The notes: generated by a model from the letters alone, not told the origin. Shown: positions 26,913 through 35,832, numbered from the stretch's first letter. The stretch is 64,000 bases of DNA from Phaeobacter italicus (GCF_001258055.1 NZ_CVRM01000031.1:310001-374000), one strand, 5' to 3'. A program made the numbers and translations.

Positions 26913-28145
26913 CTACATCTGAGCGGCGCGAAACCAGGCCCGAATTGCGGCGCGGTCTTCGGGTTCCATATAGGTGATATTGGCCGGTGGCATGGCATGG
27001 GTCACACCCGCTTGCAGATAGATTTCATTCGCCCGGCTCGCGACATCGGCTTCGGTTTCCAGCAAAACGCCTTTTGGGGCGGTGCGGATGCCGTCCCAGA
27101 ATGGCTCGCGGGCATGGCACATGCTGCAGCGGCCGAGGACGATTTCATGGACGTCCTCGAAACCCTCGGCGTTGGCCATGACGAGAGCGGTGCCGCTCAA
27201 CGTGGCCTCTTCGAATGCTTCGTCGCCTTCATGTTCCAGCCCAAGGGAGGACAGGATGATCACCCCCAGAAACAGAAGTGCTGTTGCAAGCCATGTCCAG
27301 GTCGGATTGCCCGCGCGGGCATGACGGGTGTTGAAATAGTGCCGGATCGTAACCCCCATCAGAAACACAAGTGCCGCGATCACCCAGTTGTATTCGCTCG
27401 CAAAGGCCAGCGGGTAGTGGTTGGACAGCATCAGGAACACGACGGGAAGTGTCAGGTAGTTGTTGTGGGTGGAGCGCAGTTTGGCGATCTTGCCGTATTT
27501 GGCATCGGGGGTGCGGCCTTCCTGCAGGTCTTTCACCACGATGCGCTGGTTCGGCATGATGATGAAAAACACATTCGCTGTCATGATGGTCGCGGTAAAG
27601 GCACCAAGGTGCAGCATCATGGCCCGCCCGGTAAAGACCTGGTTCAGCCCCCAGCCCATCGCAACCAGCATCACGAACAGCAGCACCATCAACAGCGTCG
27701 GGCGTTCGGCCAGGCCGGATTTGCATAGACGGTCATAGACCAGCCATCCAATCGACAGCGTCGCCGCCGAGATGAGGATCCCCTGCCAAAGCGCCAGATC
27801 CGCTTTGGATTGGTCGATCAGATACAATTCGCCGCCGACCCAATAGACGACCATCAGCAGGGCAAAGCCGGACAGCCAGGTCGAATAGCTTTCCCATTTG
27901 AACCAGGTCAGATGATCCGGCATCTCTGCCGGAGCGACGAGGTATTTGCGGATGTGATAAAACCCACCACCGTGCACCTGCCATTCCTCGCCGTGGGCTC
28001 CGGGCGGAAGATCTGGTGCCTTGCGCAGTCCAAGATCCAGCGCGATGAAATAGAAAGACGAGCCGATCCAGGCGATCGCGGTGATCACATGCAGCCAGCG
28101 GATGGCAAATCCTAGCCAATCCCACATCATCAACAGCTCAAACAT
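26913..28145 (-). CDS. puuD: Membrane urate hydroxylase with C-terminal cytochrome c (PuuD)
   Basis: This 410-residue protein oxidises urate to 5-hydroxyisourate and passes electrons to the respiratory chain instead of oxygen. About eight membrane helices fill residues 1-300, starting with the GFAIRWLHVITAIAWIGSSFYFIAL region whose His residues are characteristic of the family. A soluble cytochrome c domain follows, with a CSMCH heme site (C340, C343, H344) and a methionine in HAMPPANIT as likely axial ligand. The heme domain should face the periplasm. The gene is divergent from a LysR regulator and is the entry point of the purine-ring pathway encoded to its right. HIU hydrolase and OHCU decarboxylase, the next two steps, are within 3 kb. 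Confidence is high because the fused architecture is specific to PuuD. Confidence 0.94.
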   Translation of the reverse strand: MFELLMMWDWLGFAIRWLHVITAIAWIGSSFYFIALDLGLRKAPDLPPGAHGEEWQVHGGGFYHIRKYLVAPAEMPDHLTWFKWESYSTWLSGFALLMVVYWVGGELYLIDQSKADLALWQGILISAATLSIGWLVYDRLCKSGLAERPTLLMVLLFVMLVAMGWGLNQVFTGRAMMLHLGAFTATIMTANVFFIIMPNQRIVVKDLQEGRTPDAKYGKIAKLRSTHNNYLTLPVVFLMLSNHYPLAFASEYNWVIAALVFLMGVTIRHYFNTRHARAGNPTWTWLATALLFLGVIILSSLGLEHEGDEAFEEATLSGTALVMANAEGFEDVHEIVLGRCSMCHAREPFWDGIRTAPKGVLLETEADVASRANEIYLQAGVTHAMPPANITYMEPEDRAAIRAWFRAAQM

Positions 28146-28278
28146 TGCGTCTTTGTCCTTCGTATCCTTGGCATTGCGCTATGAGGCCTGCCCGCGCAGT
28201 CTCGCCTTTGGCTAGGCGGAATGAGGGCAGGGCAGTTCCGTCACCCTAGGCAAACCCGTGTTTCTTCGGTATTCCCAT

Positions 28279-28295
28279 ATACTGCCAAACTGTAT
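28279..28295. promoter_or_regulatory. Candidate LysR-type binding site between puuD and its regulator
   Basis: The 181-base gap between the divergent puuD and LysR genes contains ATAC-N9-GTAT, an interrupted dyad of the T-N11-A class bound by LysR-type regulators. It lies 32 bases before the regulator start, where it could mediate autoregulation and control of puuD. Only this single dyad was noticed. Confidence 0.4.
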
Positions 28296-28326
28296 CAAAA
28301 AAACTGGAACAATCGCAGGTCGCGTC

Positions 28327-29253
28327 ATGTCTTATCTCGATAACATCCGCACATTTGTTCGCGTCTACGAACTGGGGTCCATGTCTGCGGCTGGGCGGGA
28401 TCTGCGGGTATCGCCGGCGGTGACCTCGGCCAGAATTTCCCAGCTTGAGGAATATCTTGGCGTGCGCCTGTTCCAGCGCACCACGCGCAACCTGACTGCA
28501 ACCGAACAGGGGCGCGCCTTTTACGATGGGGCCGTTGCGGTGCTGGATGCGGTGGATGAGGCCGAGGCAAAGGTCATGCATCTGACCGAAACCCCGCGCG
28601 GGACGTTGTTTGTGGCTGCACCTCTCGGGTTGGGGCGTCGCCTTTTGGCTCCGCAAGTGCCAGAGTTCCTGGACAGATATCCCGAAATCAACCTGCGCCT
28701 GCGCCTGTCAGACCGAGCCGTCGACCTGACGAGCGAAGGATTGGATCTGGCCTTTTTCCTCGGCCAGCCGGAGGACAGCAATCTGCGCATCCGCAAGATC
28801 GCGGATTGTCCGCGTGTGCTGTGTGCAGCACCCGACTACATTGCGCGTCGCGGAATGCCCCAGGACGGCAGCGCCTTGTTGCGGGATGGCCATGACTGCC
28901 TGAATCTGCGCTATCCGGGAGCAAGTGAATTCCAATGGCTCTTGCAGACAGCGGATGGCCCACGACGCTTTGCCGTCAGCGGGCGGTACGAATGCGATGA
29001 TGGCGATGTGCTGACCGATTGGGCGCTGGCGGGTGAGGGGATCATCCTCAAGCCGGAGTTTGAGGTTGCCGATCATCTGACCTCTGGGCGGCTAGTTCCC
29101 GTCGCCACCCAAACCCCACCTGTGCCGGTTCAACTGGCCTGTCTTTACACCCATCGCCGCCACCAGGATCCGAAAACCCGGCTGTTCATGGAATACATGA
29201 TTGCACAACTCAGCGAGGTGTTGCGCCAGTCTGGTGCTGCGGGGGCAGACTGA
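28327..29253 (+). CDS. LysR-family transcriptional regulator of the urate pathway
   Basis: This 308-residue DNA-binding regulator has an N-terminal winged helix-turn-helix (residues 1-62: IRTFVRVYELGSMSAAGRDL, then ARISQLEEYLGVRLFQRTTR) and a C-terminal periplasmic-binding-like effector domain (about 90-300). ATG 28327 begins at MSYLDNIRTF, the normal LysR N-terminus; an in-frame opening at 28258 adds 23 residues without family match. The gene is divergent from puuD and convergent with the HIU hydrolase gene. It most likely controls urate or purine catabolism, with urate or a downstream intermediate as inducer; that is inferred from position only. Confidence 0.88.
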   Translation: MSYLDNIRTFVRVYELGSMSAAGRDLRVSPAVTSARISQLEEYLGVRLFQRTTRNLTATEQGRAFYDGAVAVLDAVDEAEAKVMHLTETPRGTLFVAAPLGLGRRLLAPQVPEFLDRYPEINLRLRLSDRAVDLTSEGLDLAFFLGQPEDSNLRIRKIADCPRVLCAAPDYIARRGMPQDGSALLRDGHDCLNLRYPGASEFQWLLQTADGPRRFAVSGRYECDDGDVLTDWALAGEGIILKPEFEVADHLTSGRLVPVATQTPPVPVQLACLYTHRRHQDPKTRLFMEYMIAQLSEVLRQSGAAGAD

Positions 29254-29271
29254 TCTCGCCCAACCCGTGGA

Positions 29272-29643
29272 TCAGCTGCCGCGATACGTTGAATAGCCAA
29301 AGGGCGACAGCAGCAGCGGCACATGATAGTGGGCACTGCCGTCGGTGATGCCAAAGCGGATCGGGACTTCATCAAGGAACAAAAGTTCCCCCGATGCCTG
29401 ACCGCTGGCGCGCAGGTATTCTCCGGCTTCGAATACCAGCTCATAGGTTCCGGTCACAAAATCCTTCTTCGGCAAGATGGGGCTGTCGGTGCGGCCATCG
29501 GCATTGGTCAGCATCCGCGCCAGTTCGGTCCGGCCGCGTTCATCGAGACGGTACAGGCGGATCTGCAGACCCGCAGCAGGGCAACCCCGTGAAGTATCCA
29601 GAACATGGGTGGTCAGATAGCCGGCGTCTGATTGGGTGCTCAT
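29272..29643 (-). CDS. uraH: 5-hydroxyisourate hydrolase
   Basis: This 123-residue transthyretin-related enzyme hydrolyses 5-hydroxyisourate, the product of PuuD, to OHCU. Diagnostic features are the LTTHVLDTSRG N-terminal block (His of the active site), the central YELVFEAGEYL and the C-terminal tetrapeptide YRGS that distinguishes HIU hydrolases from transthyretin. The His in SAHYHVPLLLSPF is the second active-site element. ATG 29643 is chosen because the protein then has standard family length; an open frame to 29982 runs under the neighbouring promoter and gene. It is transcribed divergently from the allantoinase/OHCU decarboxylase gene and convergently with the LysR gene. Confidence 0.95.
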   Translation of the reverse strand: MSTQSDAGYLTTHVLDTSRGCPAAGLQIRLYRLDERGRTELARMLTNADGRTDSPILPKKDFVTGTYELVFEAGEYLRASGQASGELLFLDEVPIRFGITDGSAHYHVPLLLSPFGYSTYRGS

Positions 29644-29801
29644 CGTCAGTGTCCTCCTGCTGGGCCCTTTGCATCTGCCTGATGCGCCGAGGCGCTGCAA
29701 ACATGCGTGTTCTGATAGTGTATTCGGGAAAATTTGAAAAATGGCTGTGATCTTCTGCCATAGTAATGTCCTGATACCGTTTGAAAAGAGGCGTCCTTTC
29801 C

Positions 29802-31217
29802 ATGAACAGATACCCCCGCAACATGATCGGCTATGGCGCGACACCGCCGGATGCCGCCTGGCCTGGTGGGGCCAAGGTCGCGGTGCAATTTGTGCTGAAC
29901 TACGAAGAGGGCGGCGAGAACAATATCCTGCATGGGGATGCGGGATCTGAGGCGTTCCTGTCAGATATTGCCGGTGCAGCACCCTGGCCGGGGCAGCGTC
30001 ATTGGAACATGGAATCGATCTACGATTACGGCGCGCGTGCCGGTTTTTGGCGCCTGCACCGGATGTTTACGGCTGCGGGGATCCCGGTCACCATCTATGG
30101 TGTTGCGACGGCGTTGGCCCGCTCTCCCGAACAGGTGGCCGCGATGAAATCTGCGGGCTGGGAAATTGCCTCTCACGGGTTGAAGTGGGTCGAGCACAAG
30201 GACATGCCCGAGCCAGATGAGCGCGCGGCGATTGCAGAGGCCGTTCGGCTCCATACCGAGGTCGTGGGTGAACGGCCGCGTGGCTGGTACACGGGACGCT
30301 GCAGCGAGAACACGGTGCGGTTGGTGGCCGAAGAGGGCGGTTTCGACTACGTCTCTGATACCTATGACGATGATCTGCCGCATTGGATGGAATTTGGCGA
30401 TCGCGACCAGCTGATTATCCCCTACACGCTTGAGGCAAACGATATGCGGTTCGCAACCGCGCCGGGCTACATCACCGGAGAGCAGTTTTATCAGTATCTC
30501 AAGGATGCTTTTGATCTGCTCTATACCGAGGGAGAGGCCGGGGCCCCCAAGATGATGTCCATCGGGTTGCACTGCCGTCTGATTGGCCGTCCGGGCAAAG
30601 CAGCAGGGCTGAAGCGGTTTCTCGACTACATCAGCGGTTTCTCTGACGTGTGGTGCCCGCGCCGCATTGATATTGCAGAACATTGGGCAGCGACCCACCC
30701 CCACCAGCGCCGGGACCGGCCCAGCAAGATGGCGAGAGACGAATTTGTCGCCGCATACGGCGGTATCTTTGAACACTCTCCCTGGATCGCGGAACGCGCC
30801 TTTGATCTCGAACTGGGACCAGCCCATGACCGTGCAGCGGGGCTGCATAATGCCCTGTGCCGGATGTTCCGTTCTGCCAGCGAAGACGAGCGTCTGGGCG
30901 TTTTGCGCGCTCACCCCGATCTTGCGGGGAAACTGGCGGCGGCCAAGCGCCTGACAGCAGAAAGCACGTCAGAGCAGGCCTCTGCCGGGCTGGATGCGCT
31001 GACCGACGCGGAGCGCGCCCGCTTTAGTGAGCTCAACGCGGCCTATGTCGAAAAACACGGCTTTCCCTTTATCATTGCGGTGCGTGATCACGATAAGGCG
31101 TCTATTTTGCAGGCGTTTGTTCAGCGCATCGAGAATGACCGTGCGACAGAATTTGACGAGGCTTGCAGGCAGGTAGAGCGCATCGCAGAGTTTCGTCTGA
31201 TGGATCTGCTGCCATGA
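29802..31217 (+). CDS. Bifunctional allantoinase (PuuE type) / OHCU decarboxylase fusion
   Basis: This 471-residue protein joins two steps of urate breakdown. Residues 1-300 are a polysaccharide-deacetylase-fold allantoinase of PuuE type (NRYPRNMIGYG start, FVLNYEEGGE, WEIASHGLKW metal/active-site region, YTGRCSENT, GLHCRLIGRPG), which opens allantoin to allantoate. Residues about 310-471 are OHCU decarboxylase (DEFVAAYGGIFEHSPWIAE, AHPDLAGKLA, STSEQASAGLD, KHGFPFIIAVR), which makes S-allantoin from OHCU. The C-terminal domain thus acts first and hands allantoin to the N-terminal domain. ATG 29802 has an AGAGG site about ten bases upstream. The 44-base gap to allA suggests one transcript. Confidence 0.94.
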   Translation: MNRYPRNMIGYGATPPDAAWPGGAKVAVQFVLNYEEGGENNILHGDAGSEAFLSDIAGAAPWPGQRHWNMESIYDYGARAGFWRLHRMFTAAGIPVTIYGVATALARSPEQVAAMKSAGWEIASHGLKWVEHKDMPEPDERAAIAEAVRLHTEVVGERPRGWYTGRCSENTVRLVAEEGGFDYVSDTYDDDLPHWMEFGDRDQLIIPYTLEANDMRFATAPGYITGEQFYQYLKDAFDLLYTEGEAGAPKMMSIGLHCRLIGRPGKAAGLKRFLDYISGFSDVWCPRRIDIAEHWAATHPHQRRDRPSKMARDEFVAAYGGIFEHSPWIAERAFDLELGPAHDRAAGLHNALCRMFRSASEDERLGVLRAHPDLAGKLAAAKRLTAESTSEQASAGLDALTDAERARFSELNAAYVEKHGFPFIIAVRDHDKASILQAFVQRIENDRATEFDEACRQVERIAEFRLMDLLP

Positions 31218-31260
31218 AGCAATTGGATCGGTGGCCGGTTTCCAGCGTGCAGGGGGCGTC

Positions 31261-31746
31261 ATGCAGACAATCGTAATCCAGCCGATGATCGCAGCGGCCT
31301 TTGCGCCGTTTGGAGATCTGATCGACTGTTCCGGCGCTGCTGACAAAATCATCAATCAGGGCCTGTGCGGTCGGTTCCATGACCGCGCGCAGATGGATTT
31401 TGCCGACGGGCGCGCAGGCATCAGCCTGTTTCGTGCCGAGCCGCGTCATCTGCCGTTGTCGCTTGAAATGGTAGAGCGCCACCCAGAGGGCAGTCAGGCC
31501 TTCATCCCCATGAGCGAACATGGCTTTCTGGTGATTGTGGCGCCGGACGATGCGGGAAAGCCGGGGCAGCCGCTGGCATTTGAAACGGCACCGGGGCAGG
31601 CGATCAACTTTCATCGGGGTACTTGGCACGGTGTGCTGACGCCGCTTCATGCGCCCGGGCTTTTTGCCGTTGTTGATCGCATAGGGGACGGCGCCAATCT
31701 CGAAGAACACTGGTTTGAAACTGCTTTTCAAGTGGTTCGACCCTGA
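31261..31746 (+). CDS. allA: Ureidoglycolate lyase
   Basis: This 161-residue cupin-fold enzyme splits ureidoglycolate into glyoxylate and urea. The start TIVIQPMIAAAFAPFGDLID and the middle RAEPRHLPLSLEMVERHPEGSQAF match the AllA family, as do the FIPM block and the INFHRGTWHGVLTPL stretch whose His lies near the active site. ATG 31261 is chosen over an in-frame opening at 31231 because it gives the family N-terminus and is preceded by a G-rich ribosome site. It follows the allantoinase fusion by 44 bases and is followed by a terminator, so the two genes form a short operon. Glyoxylate released here could feed glycine formation and the gcv system downstream in the window. Confidence 0.92.
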   Translation: MQTIVIQPMIAAAFAPFGDLIDCSGAADKIINQGLCGRFHDRAQMDFADGRAGISLFRAEPRHLPLSLEMVERHPEGSQAFIPMSEHGFLVIVAPDDAGKPGQPLAFETAPGQAINFHRGTWHGVLTPLHAPGLFAVVDRIGDGANLEEHWFETAFQVVRP

Positions 31747-31757
31747 AACGCATCAAG

Positions 31758-31788
31758 CGGCGCATCCCTGCAGGGGCTGCGCCGTTTT
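31758..31788 (+). terminator. Intrinsic terminator after allA
   Basis: CGGCGCA pairs with TGCGCCG around an inner CCCTGCAGGG palindrome, followed by TTTT. It starts 12 bases after the allA stop and separates allA from the permease gene. Confidence 0.75.
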
Positions 31789-31879
31789 CATTTACTGAAG
31801 GCAGTCCAGAAAACGAGGCTGCCGCACCAAAGACCAAAGAAAGACCAATAGAAAAAAATCAAACAGAGAGGGACAAACC

Positions 31880-33307
31880 ATGGCCGACGGGTCGATTGGA
31901 ACGCCGGATCAGTTGAAAGATCCGAACTACACGCCACCACTGGGCAAGGCCGTACCGCTGGGAATTCAGCACGTATTGGCGATGTTCGTGTCAAACGTCA
32001 CGCCAGCAATCATTGTTGCGGGCGCTGCGGGGTTTGGCTTTGGATCGAACTCGCCCGATTTTCCAGAGCTGTTGTATCTGATCCAGATGTCGATGCTGTT
32101 TGCAGGGGTGGCGACCCTGATGCAGACGCTGACAATCGGTCCGGTTGGGGCTGCCCTGCCGATTGTGCAGGGCACCAGTTTTGCGTTTCTGCCCATCATG
32201 ATCCCGCTGGTGGCGGGCAAGGGGGTTGATGCGCTGGCAGCGCTCTACGGCGGTGTTCTGGTCGGCGGCGTCTTTCACGCAGCGCTGGGGCTGGTGATTG
32301 GGCGTATTCGTTTTGCTCTGCCACCGCTTGTCACCGGTCTGGTTGTCACGATGATCGGTCTCGCCCTGGTCAAGGTGGGCATCCAATATGCCGCCGGAGG
32401 TGTGCCGGCGATTGGGACACCGGAATATGGCTCGCTTCTTAACTGGTCCGCCGCACTTGTTGTGATCGTCGTCACCTTGGGGCTGAAGTTTTTTGCCCGC
32501 GGGATGCTGTCGGTTTCGGCTGTTCTGATGGGGCTGATCGTGGGGTACGCCTATGCGATGTTGATGGGAATGGTCACGGTCGAGGCAATCGGTACCAGCT
32601 GGTCGCGTGCCGCGAGTTTTGCCCTGCCGGTGCCGTTCAAATATGGGCTGGAGTTCTCCTTTGCGGCCATTCTGGGGTTCTGCCTGATGGCCTTTGTGTC
32701 GGCCGTCGAAACCGTGGGCGATGTCAGCGGCATCGCGCGGGGTGGCGCCGGGCGCGAAGCAACCGACGAAGAAATTGCCGGGGCAACCTATGCTGATGGT
32801 CTTGGCTCTGCCGTGGCGGGGATCTTTGGCGGTTTGCCGAACACGTCTTTCAGTCAGAATGTGGGCCTGATCGCGATGACCGGCGTGATGAGCCGCCACG
32901 TCGTGACAATTGGCGCGCTCTTCCTGATCCTCTGCGGGCTGGTGCCTAAGGTGGGGGCGATTATCCGCACCATTCCGATCGAGGTGCTGGGCGGTGGCGT
33001 GATCGTCATGTTCGGCATGGTCGTGGCTGCAGGCATTTCCATGCTGTCCGATGTGGACTGGAACCGTCGCAATATGGTGATCTTTGCGATTTCGCTTTCG
33101 GTCGGACTTGGCCTGCAGCTAGAGCCTGGCGCGGTGCAGTATCTGCCAGATACGCTGCGGGTTCTGATGACATCGGGCCTGTTGCCGGCGGCGCTAATTG
33201 CAATCGTGCTGAATTTGGTTCTGCCGCAAGAGCTGGCGAGTGAGGCAACGGAAGAGGTCTCTGGCGGCCTGTCGGGTCAGGGGCGTGGCAGCCTACCTGG
33301 CCGTTGA
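31880..33307 (+). CDS. NCS2-family purine (probably urate/xanthine) permease
   Basis: This 475-residue inner-membrane transporter has about 14 hydrophobic segments and the NCS2 signature blocks: the QHVLAMFVSNVTPAII start near residue 35, the QTLTIGPVGAALPIVQG segment, the conserved SAVETVGDVSGIA helix near 275 (Glu and Asp needed for substrate and cation) and the NTSFSQNVGLI motif (about 318-328). The family imports xanthine, urate or uracil with protons or sodium. Placement directly after allantoin-pathway genes, behind a terminator and with a 133-base leader of its own, suggests urate or xanthine import. The exact nucleobase is not readable from sequence. Confidence 0.9.
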   Translation: MADGSIGTPDQLKDPNYTPPLGKAVPLGIQHVLAMFVSNVTPAIIVAGAAGFGFGSNSPDFPELLYLIQMSMLFAGVATLMQTLTIGPVGAALPIVQGTSFAFLPIMIPLVAGKGVDALAALYGGVLVGGVFHAALGLVIGRIRFALPPLVTGLVVTMIGLALVKVGIQYAAGGVPAIGTPEYGSLLNWSAALVVIVVTLGLKFFARGMLSVSAVLMGLIVGYAYAMLMGMVTVEAIGTSWSRAASFALPVPFKYGLEFSFAAILGFCLMAFVSAVETVGDVSGIARGGAGREATDEEIAGATYADGLGSAVAGIFGGLPNTSFSQNVGLIAMTGVMSRHVVTIGALFLILCGLVPKVGAIIRTIPIEVLGGGVIVMFGMVVAAGISMLSDVDWNRRNMVIFAISLSVGLGLQLEPGAVQYLPDTLRVLMTSGLLPAALIAIVLNLVLPQELASEATEEVSGGLSGQGRGSLPGR

Positions 33308-33332
33308 TCGACAGAGCAGCGACTTTCAGAGC

Positions 33333-33367
33333 AAAAAAGGGCCGCGTCAGGGATGGCGCGGCCCTTT
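33333..33367 (-). terminator. Terminator between the NCS2 permease and gap-like genes
   Basis: A perfect 11-base-pair stem (33336-33346 with 33357-33367, ten-base loop) lies between two convergent genes. On the minus strand it is followed by six T, so it should mainly stop transcripts of the GAPDH-like gene. The plus side has only TTTGCT. Confidence 0.85.
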
Positions 33368-33388
33368 GCTATGTTTGTGGCGGGTCTT

Positions 33389-34372
33389 TCACCCAGCCAT
33401 CAGGCGCGCCATGTCGATCATGCGCGCGGAAAAGCCCCATTCGTTGTCATACCAGCCAAACAGCCGCAGCTGGTGGTCAGCGACGCTGCGGCTCTCTGGC
33501 CCTGCCAAGATCAGCGATTCAGGGCGCGCGCGCAGATCAGAGGACACCAGCGGGTGATCCGTCCATCCCAGAACGGGCGAGACATCAACAGCCGCGCGCA
33601 GGGCCGTATCGGCGAAATCTTCTGCAAGCGGGGTTTTGGTCCGAACGACCAGATCGACGGCAGAAACGCTGGCGGTGGGGACACGCACGGCAGCGCCGCT
33701 GATACGCCCGGCCAGATGCGGCATGACCTCATCAATGAGATGCATGGCGGAGGTGGTGGTTGGCACCATCGACAGCGCCCCAGCGCGTGAGCGTGCGAAA
33801 TCCCCGCGCGGTGCGTCGACCATCGGCTGGGAGTTGGTGTAGCAGTGGATCGTGGTCATGTGACCGCTGTCGATCCCGACAAGCTGGTCGACCAGCTTGA
33901 CCAGTGGGGCCAATCCGTTTGTGGTGCAGGACGCGTTGGAGATGATGCGGGCGTCTCCAAGCTCGTCTTCATTTGCGCCCAGAACCACCGTGCGTTCAGC
34001 TGCGGGGGAGGGGCCGGAGATCAGCACCTTGCGCGCGCCGGCCGACAGCCCGCGCTCGGCAACATCGGAGGTGCGGGCAATACCGGTACATTCCAACACC
34101 ACGTCAACGCCAGTCAGGTCCAGCGTGCTCAGATCTGCGGTCTGGCTAAAGGCAATACGCCGCCCGGCAACAACAAGCGCGCCGTCTTCGGTACGGACGT
34201 CTTCGGGAAAGGGGCCAAAGGTGCTGTCGTATTGGAACAGGTAGGCACACATGTCCAAGGGGGCGATGTCATTGATGCGCACCACCTCGATCCCGTCGCC
34301 GCGTGGCGTCGTCAGGATCTGGCGCAAGATTGCGCGGCCGATGCGGCCGAATCCGTTGAGTGCTATTTTCAT
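33389..34372 (-). CDS. Glyceraldehyde-3-phosphate dehydrogenase family protein
   Basis: This 327-residue NAD(P)-dependent dehydrogenase has an N-terminal Rossmann start (MKIALNGFGRIGRAILR, residues 1-17), the catalytic cysteine C149 in SNASCTTNGLAPLVK, and the His partner in TTIHCYTNSQ. The phosphate-site region reads SMVPTTTSAMHLIDEVMPHLAG and RVPTASVSAVDLVV, somewhat divergent from the standard GAPDH. That leaves room for an erythrose-4-phosphate dehydrogenase or a specialised paralogue. The C-terminal WYDNEWGFSARM is fully conserved. ATG 34372 is chosen; upstream in-frame codons to 34444 lack family similarity. It lies alone, convergent with the permease. Its relation to purine catabolism is unclear. 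Confidence 0.88.
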   Translation of the reverse strand: MKIALNGFGRIGRAILRQILTTPRGDGIEVVRINDIAPLDMCAYLFQYDSTFGPFPEDVRTEDGALVVAGRRIAFSQTADLSTLDLTGVDVVLECTGIARTSDVAERGLSAGARKVLISGPSPAAERTVVLGANEDELGDARIISNASCTTNGLAPLVKLVDQLVGIDSGHMTTIHCYTNSQPMVDAPRGDFARSRAGALSMVPTTTSAMHLIDEVMPHLAGRISGAAVRVPTASVSAVDLVVRTKTPLAEDFADTALRAAVDVSPVLGWTDHPLVSSDLRARPESLILAGPESRSVADHQLRLFGWYDNEWGFSARMIDMARLMAG

Positions 34373-34491
34373 GCCCAAGCTATGACAGGGCAGGCAATGG
34401 GGCTCAATCCGCAACAGCGGCAATTGCGTCGTGGTTTCGGTCACAATTGCCTGTGCAGTGTTTCAGGTGGGCAAGGCGCGCGTGATTTGTG

Positions 34492-34884
34492 TCAGTCGCA
34501 GCTGAGACGCGCGAAATACGCACCGCTGATCGTGCGCATCATCGTATTTGTATAAACGCGGCAGCCGGTTGCGCCTCGCAGGGCGCGCGCGGCTTGTCTC
34601 GCGCTCAGCAGCGAGGGACGGCGAAACGCCTCAAGCTTGGGGTTTTGGCGCACGGCCATGTAGATCGGTGCATCTACGCCCAGCCGTTCGGTCGCCTTGG
34701 CGTGTGCTGGCGTGTCTTCGACGACCGGTCCGACGTGCCATATCGCGCCCTCGACCGTCACGGAGGTTAATCCCGCTGCTGGGTCAGACCCCGCGGCGAG
34801 CGGGCTGGCGGGCAGGGATATGATCGCAGCGAGCAGGCCCGCTGCAATCATGAGGCGGAGGGTTGATTGCTGGCAGTTGGACAT
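34492..34884 (-). CDS. Small exported protein of unknown function
   Basis: This is a 130-residue protein with an N-terminal signal peptide (hydrophobic stretch about residues 10-30, likely cleavage after PLA-AG). The mature part has two cysteines (in TGCRVY and at the C-terminal LSCD) that could form a disulfide, and an RRPSLLSARQAARALRGATGCRVY segment. It is translated from ATG 34884 with a GAGG ribosome-site-like sequence upstream and has normal codon use for the window. I do not recognise a family. It is transcribed in the same direction as the GAPDH-like gene downstream, with about 120 bases between them. The reading frame and export signal make it a probable real gene. Confidence 0.6.
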   Translation of the reverse strand: MSNCQQSTLRLMIAAGLLAAIISLPASPLAAGSDPAAGLTSVTVEGAIWHVGPVVEDTPAHAKATERLGVDAPIYMAVRQNPKLEAFRRPSLLSARQAARALRGATGCRVYTNTMMRTISGAYFARLSCD

Positions 34885-35001
34885 GGGGGCACCTCGGCTG
34901 GTTCGGGTGGGTCACGGAACTAGACCCGTTCACCACAGCTTGCCCATGCCTGGGTGCGCTGCATAGGGGAAAACCGACAGCGCAACCGCATCGCCCGCTG
35001 C

Positions 35002-35832
35002 TCAGCGCAGCGGGCTGAGCGGCATGTGGCGATTGACGTCCTTGTAAAGCAGATAGCGGAACCGCCCGGGTCCACCCGCATAACAGGCCTGCGGGCAAAA
35101 CGCGCGCAACCACATGAAATCACCCGCTTCAACTTCAACCCAGTCCTGGTTGAGCCGGTAAACGGCCTTTCCCTCCAGCACAAAGAGCCCGTGCTCCATG
35201 ACGTGGGTTTCCGCAAACGGGATGACGCCGCCGGGCTCGAAGGTGACAATGGTCACATGCATGTCATGGGACAGATCTGCAGGATCTACAAAGCGGGTCG
35301 TGGCCCATCGGCCTTCGGTGCCCGGCATCGCAGTTGGGGCCACGTCGCGTTCATTGGTGATCAGGGGGGCGGGTTTGCTGACACCAGGCGCAGCTTCCCA
35401 CCGTTTGCGGATCCAGTGAAAACCGGCGGCGGTGTCAGAGCGGTTGTGCAAAGTCCAGGACGCGCCCGCCGGGATATAGGCATAGCCGCCATCTTCCAGC
35501 TGATGCGTGTCGCCGTCGATGCTCAGCGTGAGCTGGCCCTCGGTGACAAACAACACAGATTGCGCGCCTGCGTCGCTCTCGGGGGTGTCGGATCCGCCGC
35601 CGGGCTGAAGCTCCACGATATATTGCGAAAAGGTTTCGGCAAACCCGCTGAGCGGGCGGGCGATGACCCACATCCGCATGCCGTCCCAGCCGGGCAGGAA
35701 CGAGGTGGTGATATCTCGCATGGTACCCTTAGGGATCACCGCATAGGCATCGGTGAACATTGCCCGATCGGTCAAGAGCTGCTCCTGCCCCGGATGCCCC
35801 CCCTTGGGGGTGTAGTAACGCGGTGGGGTCAT
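35002..35832 (-). CDS. allE: (S)-ureidoglycine aminohydrolase
   Basis: This 276-residue bicupin releases ammonia from ureidoglycine to give S-ureidoglycolate, the substrate of AllA. It resembles E. coli YlbA/AllE throughout: an N-terminal cupin with VLFVTEGQLTLSIDG and GGYAYIPAGASW, and a C-terminal cupin with the manganese-binding ETHVMEHG block, the LNQDWVEVEAGDFMW block and LLYKDVNR near the end. ATG 35832 is preceded by a good AAGGA site seven bases away; an opening at 35850 is less likely. It is on the same strand as and 140 bases downstream of the IclR regulator gene. Its presence implies that allantoate is opened by an allantoate amidohydrolase, which is not in this window. Confidence 0.92.
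   Translation of the reverse strand: MTPPRYYTPKGGHPGQEQLLTDRAMFTDAYAVIPKGTMRDITTSFLPGWDGMRMWVIARPLSGFAETFSQYIVELQPGGGSDTPESDAGAQSVLFVTEGQLTLSIDGDTHQLEDGGYAYIPAGASWTLHNRSDTAAGFHWIRKRWEAAPGVSKPAPLITNERDVAPTAMPGTEGRWATTRFVDPADLSHDMHVTIVTFEPGGVIPFAETHVMEHGLFVLEGKAVYRLNQDWVEVEAGDFMWLRAFCPQACYAGGPGRFRYLLYKDVNRHMPLSPLR

Noticed and set aside
29961-30914. Minus-strand frame of 317 codons opposite the allantoinase fusion
   Set aside because: Antisense shadow; no ribosome site or domain.
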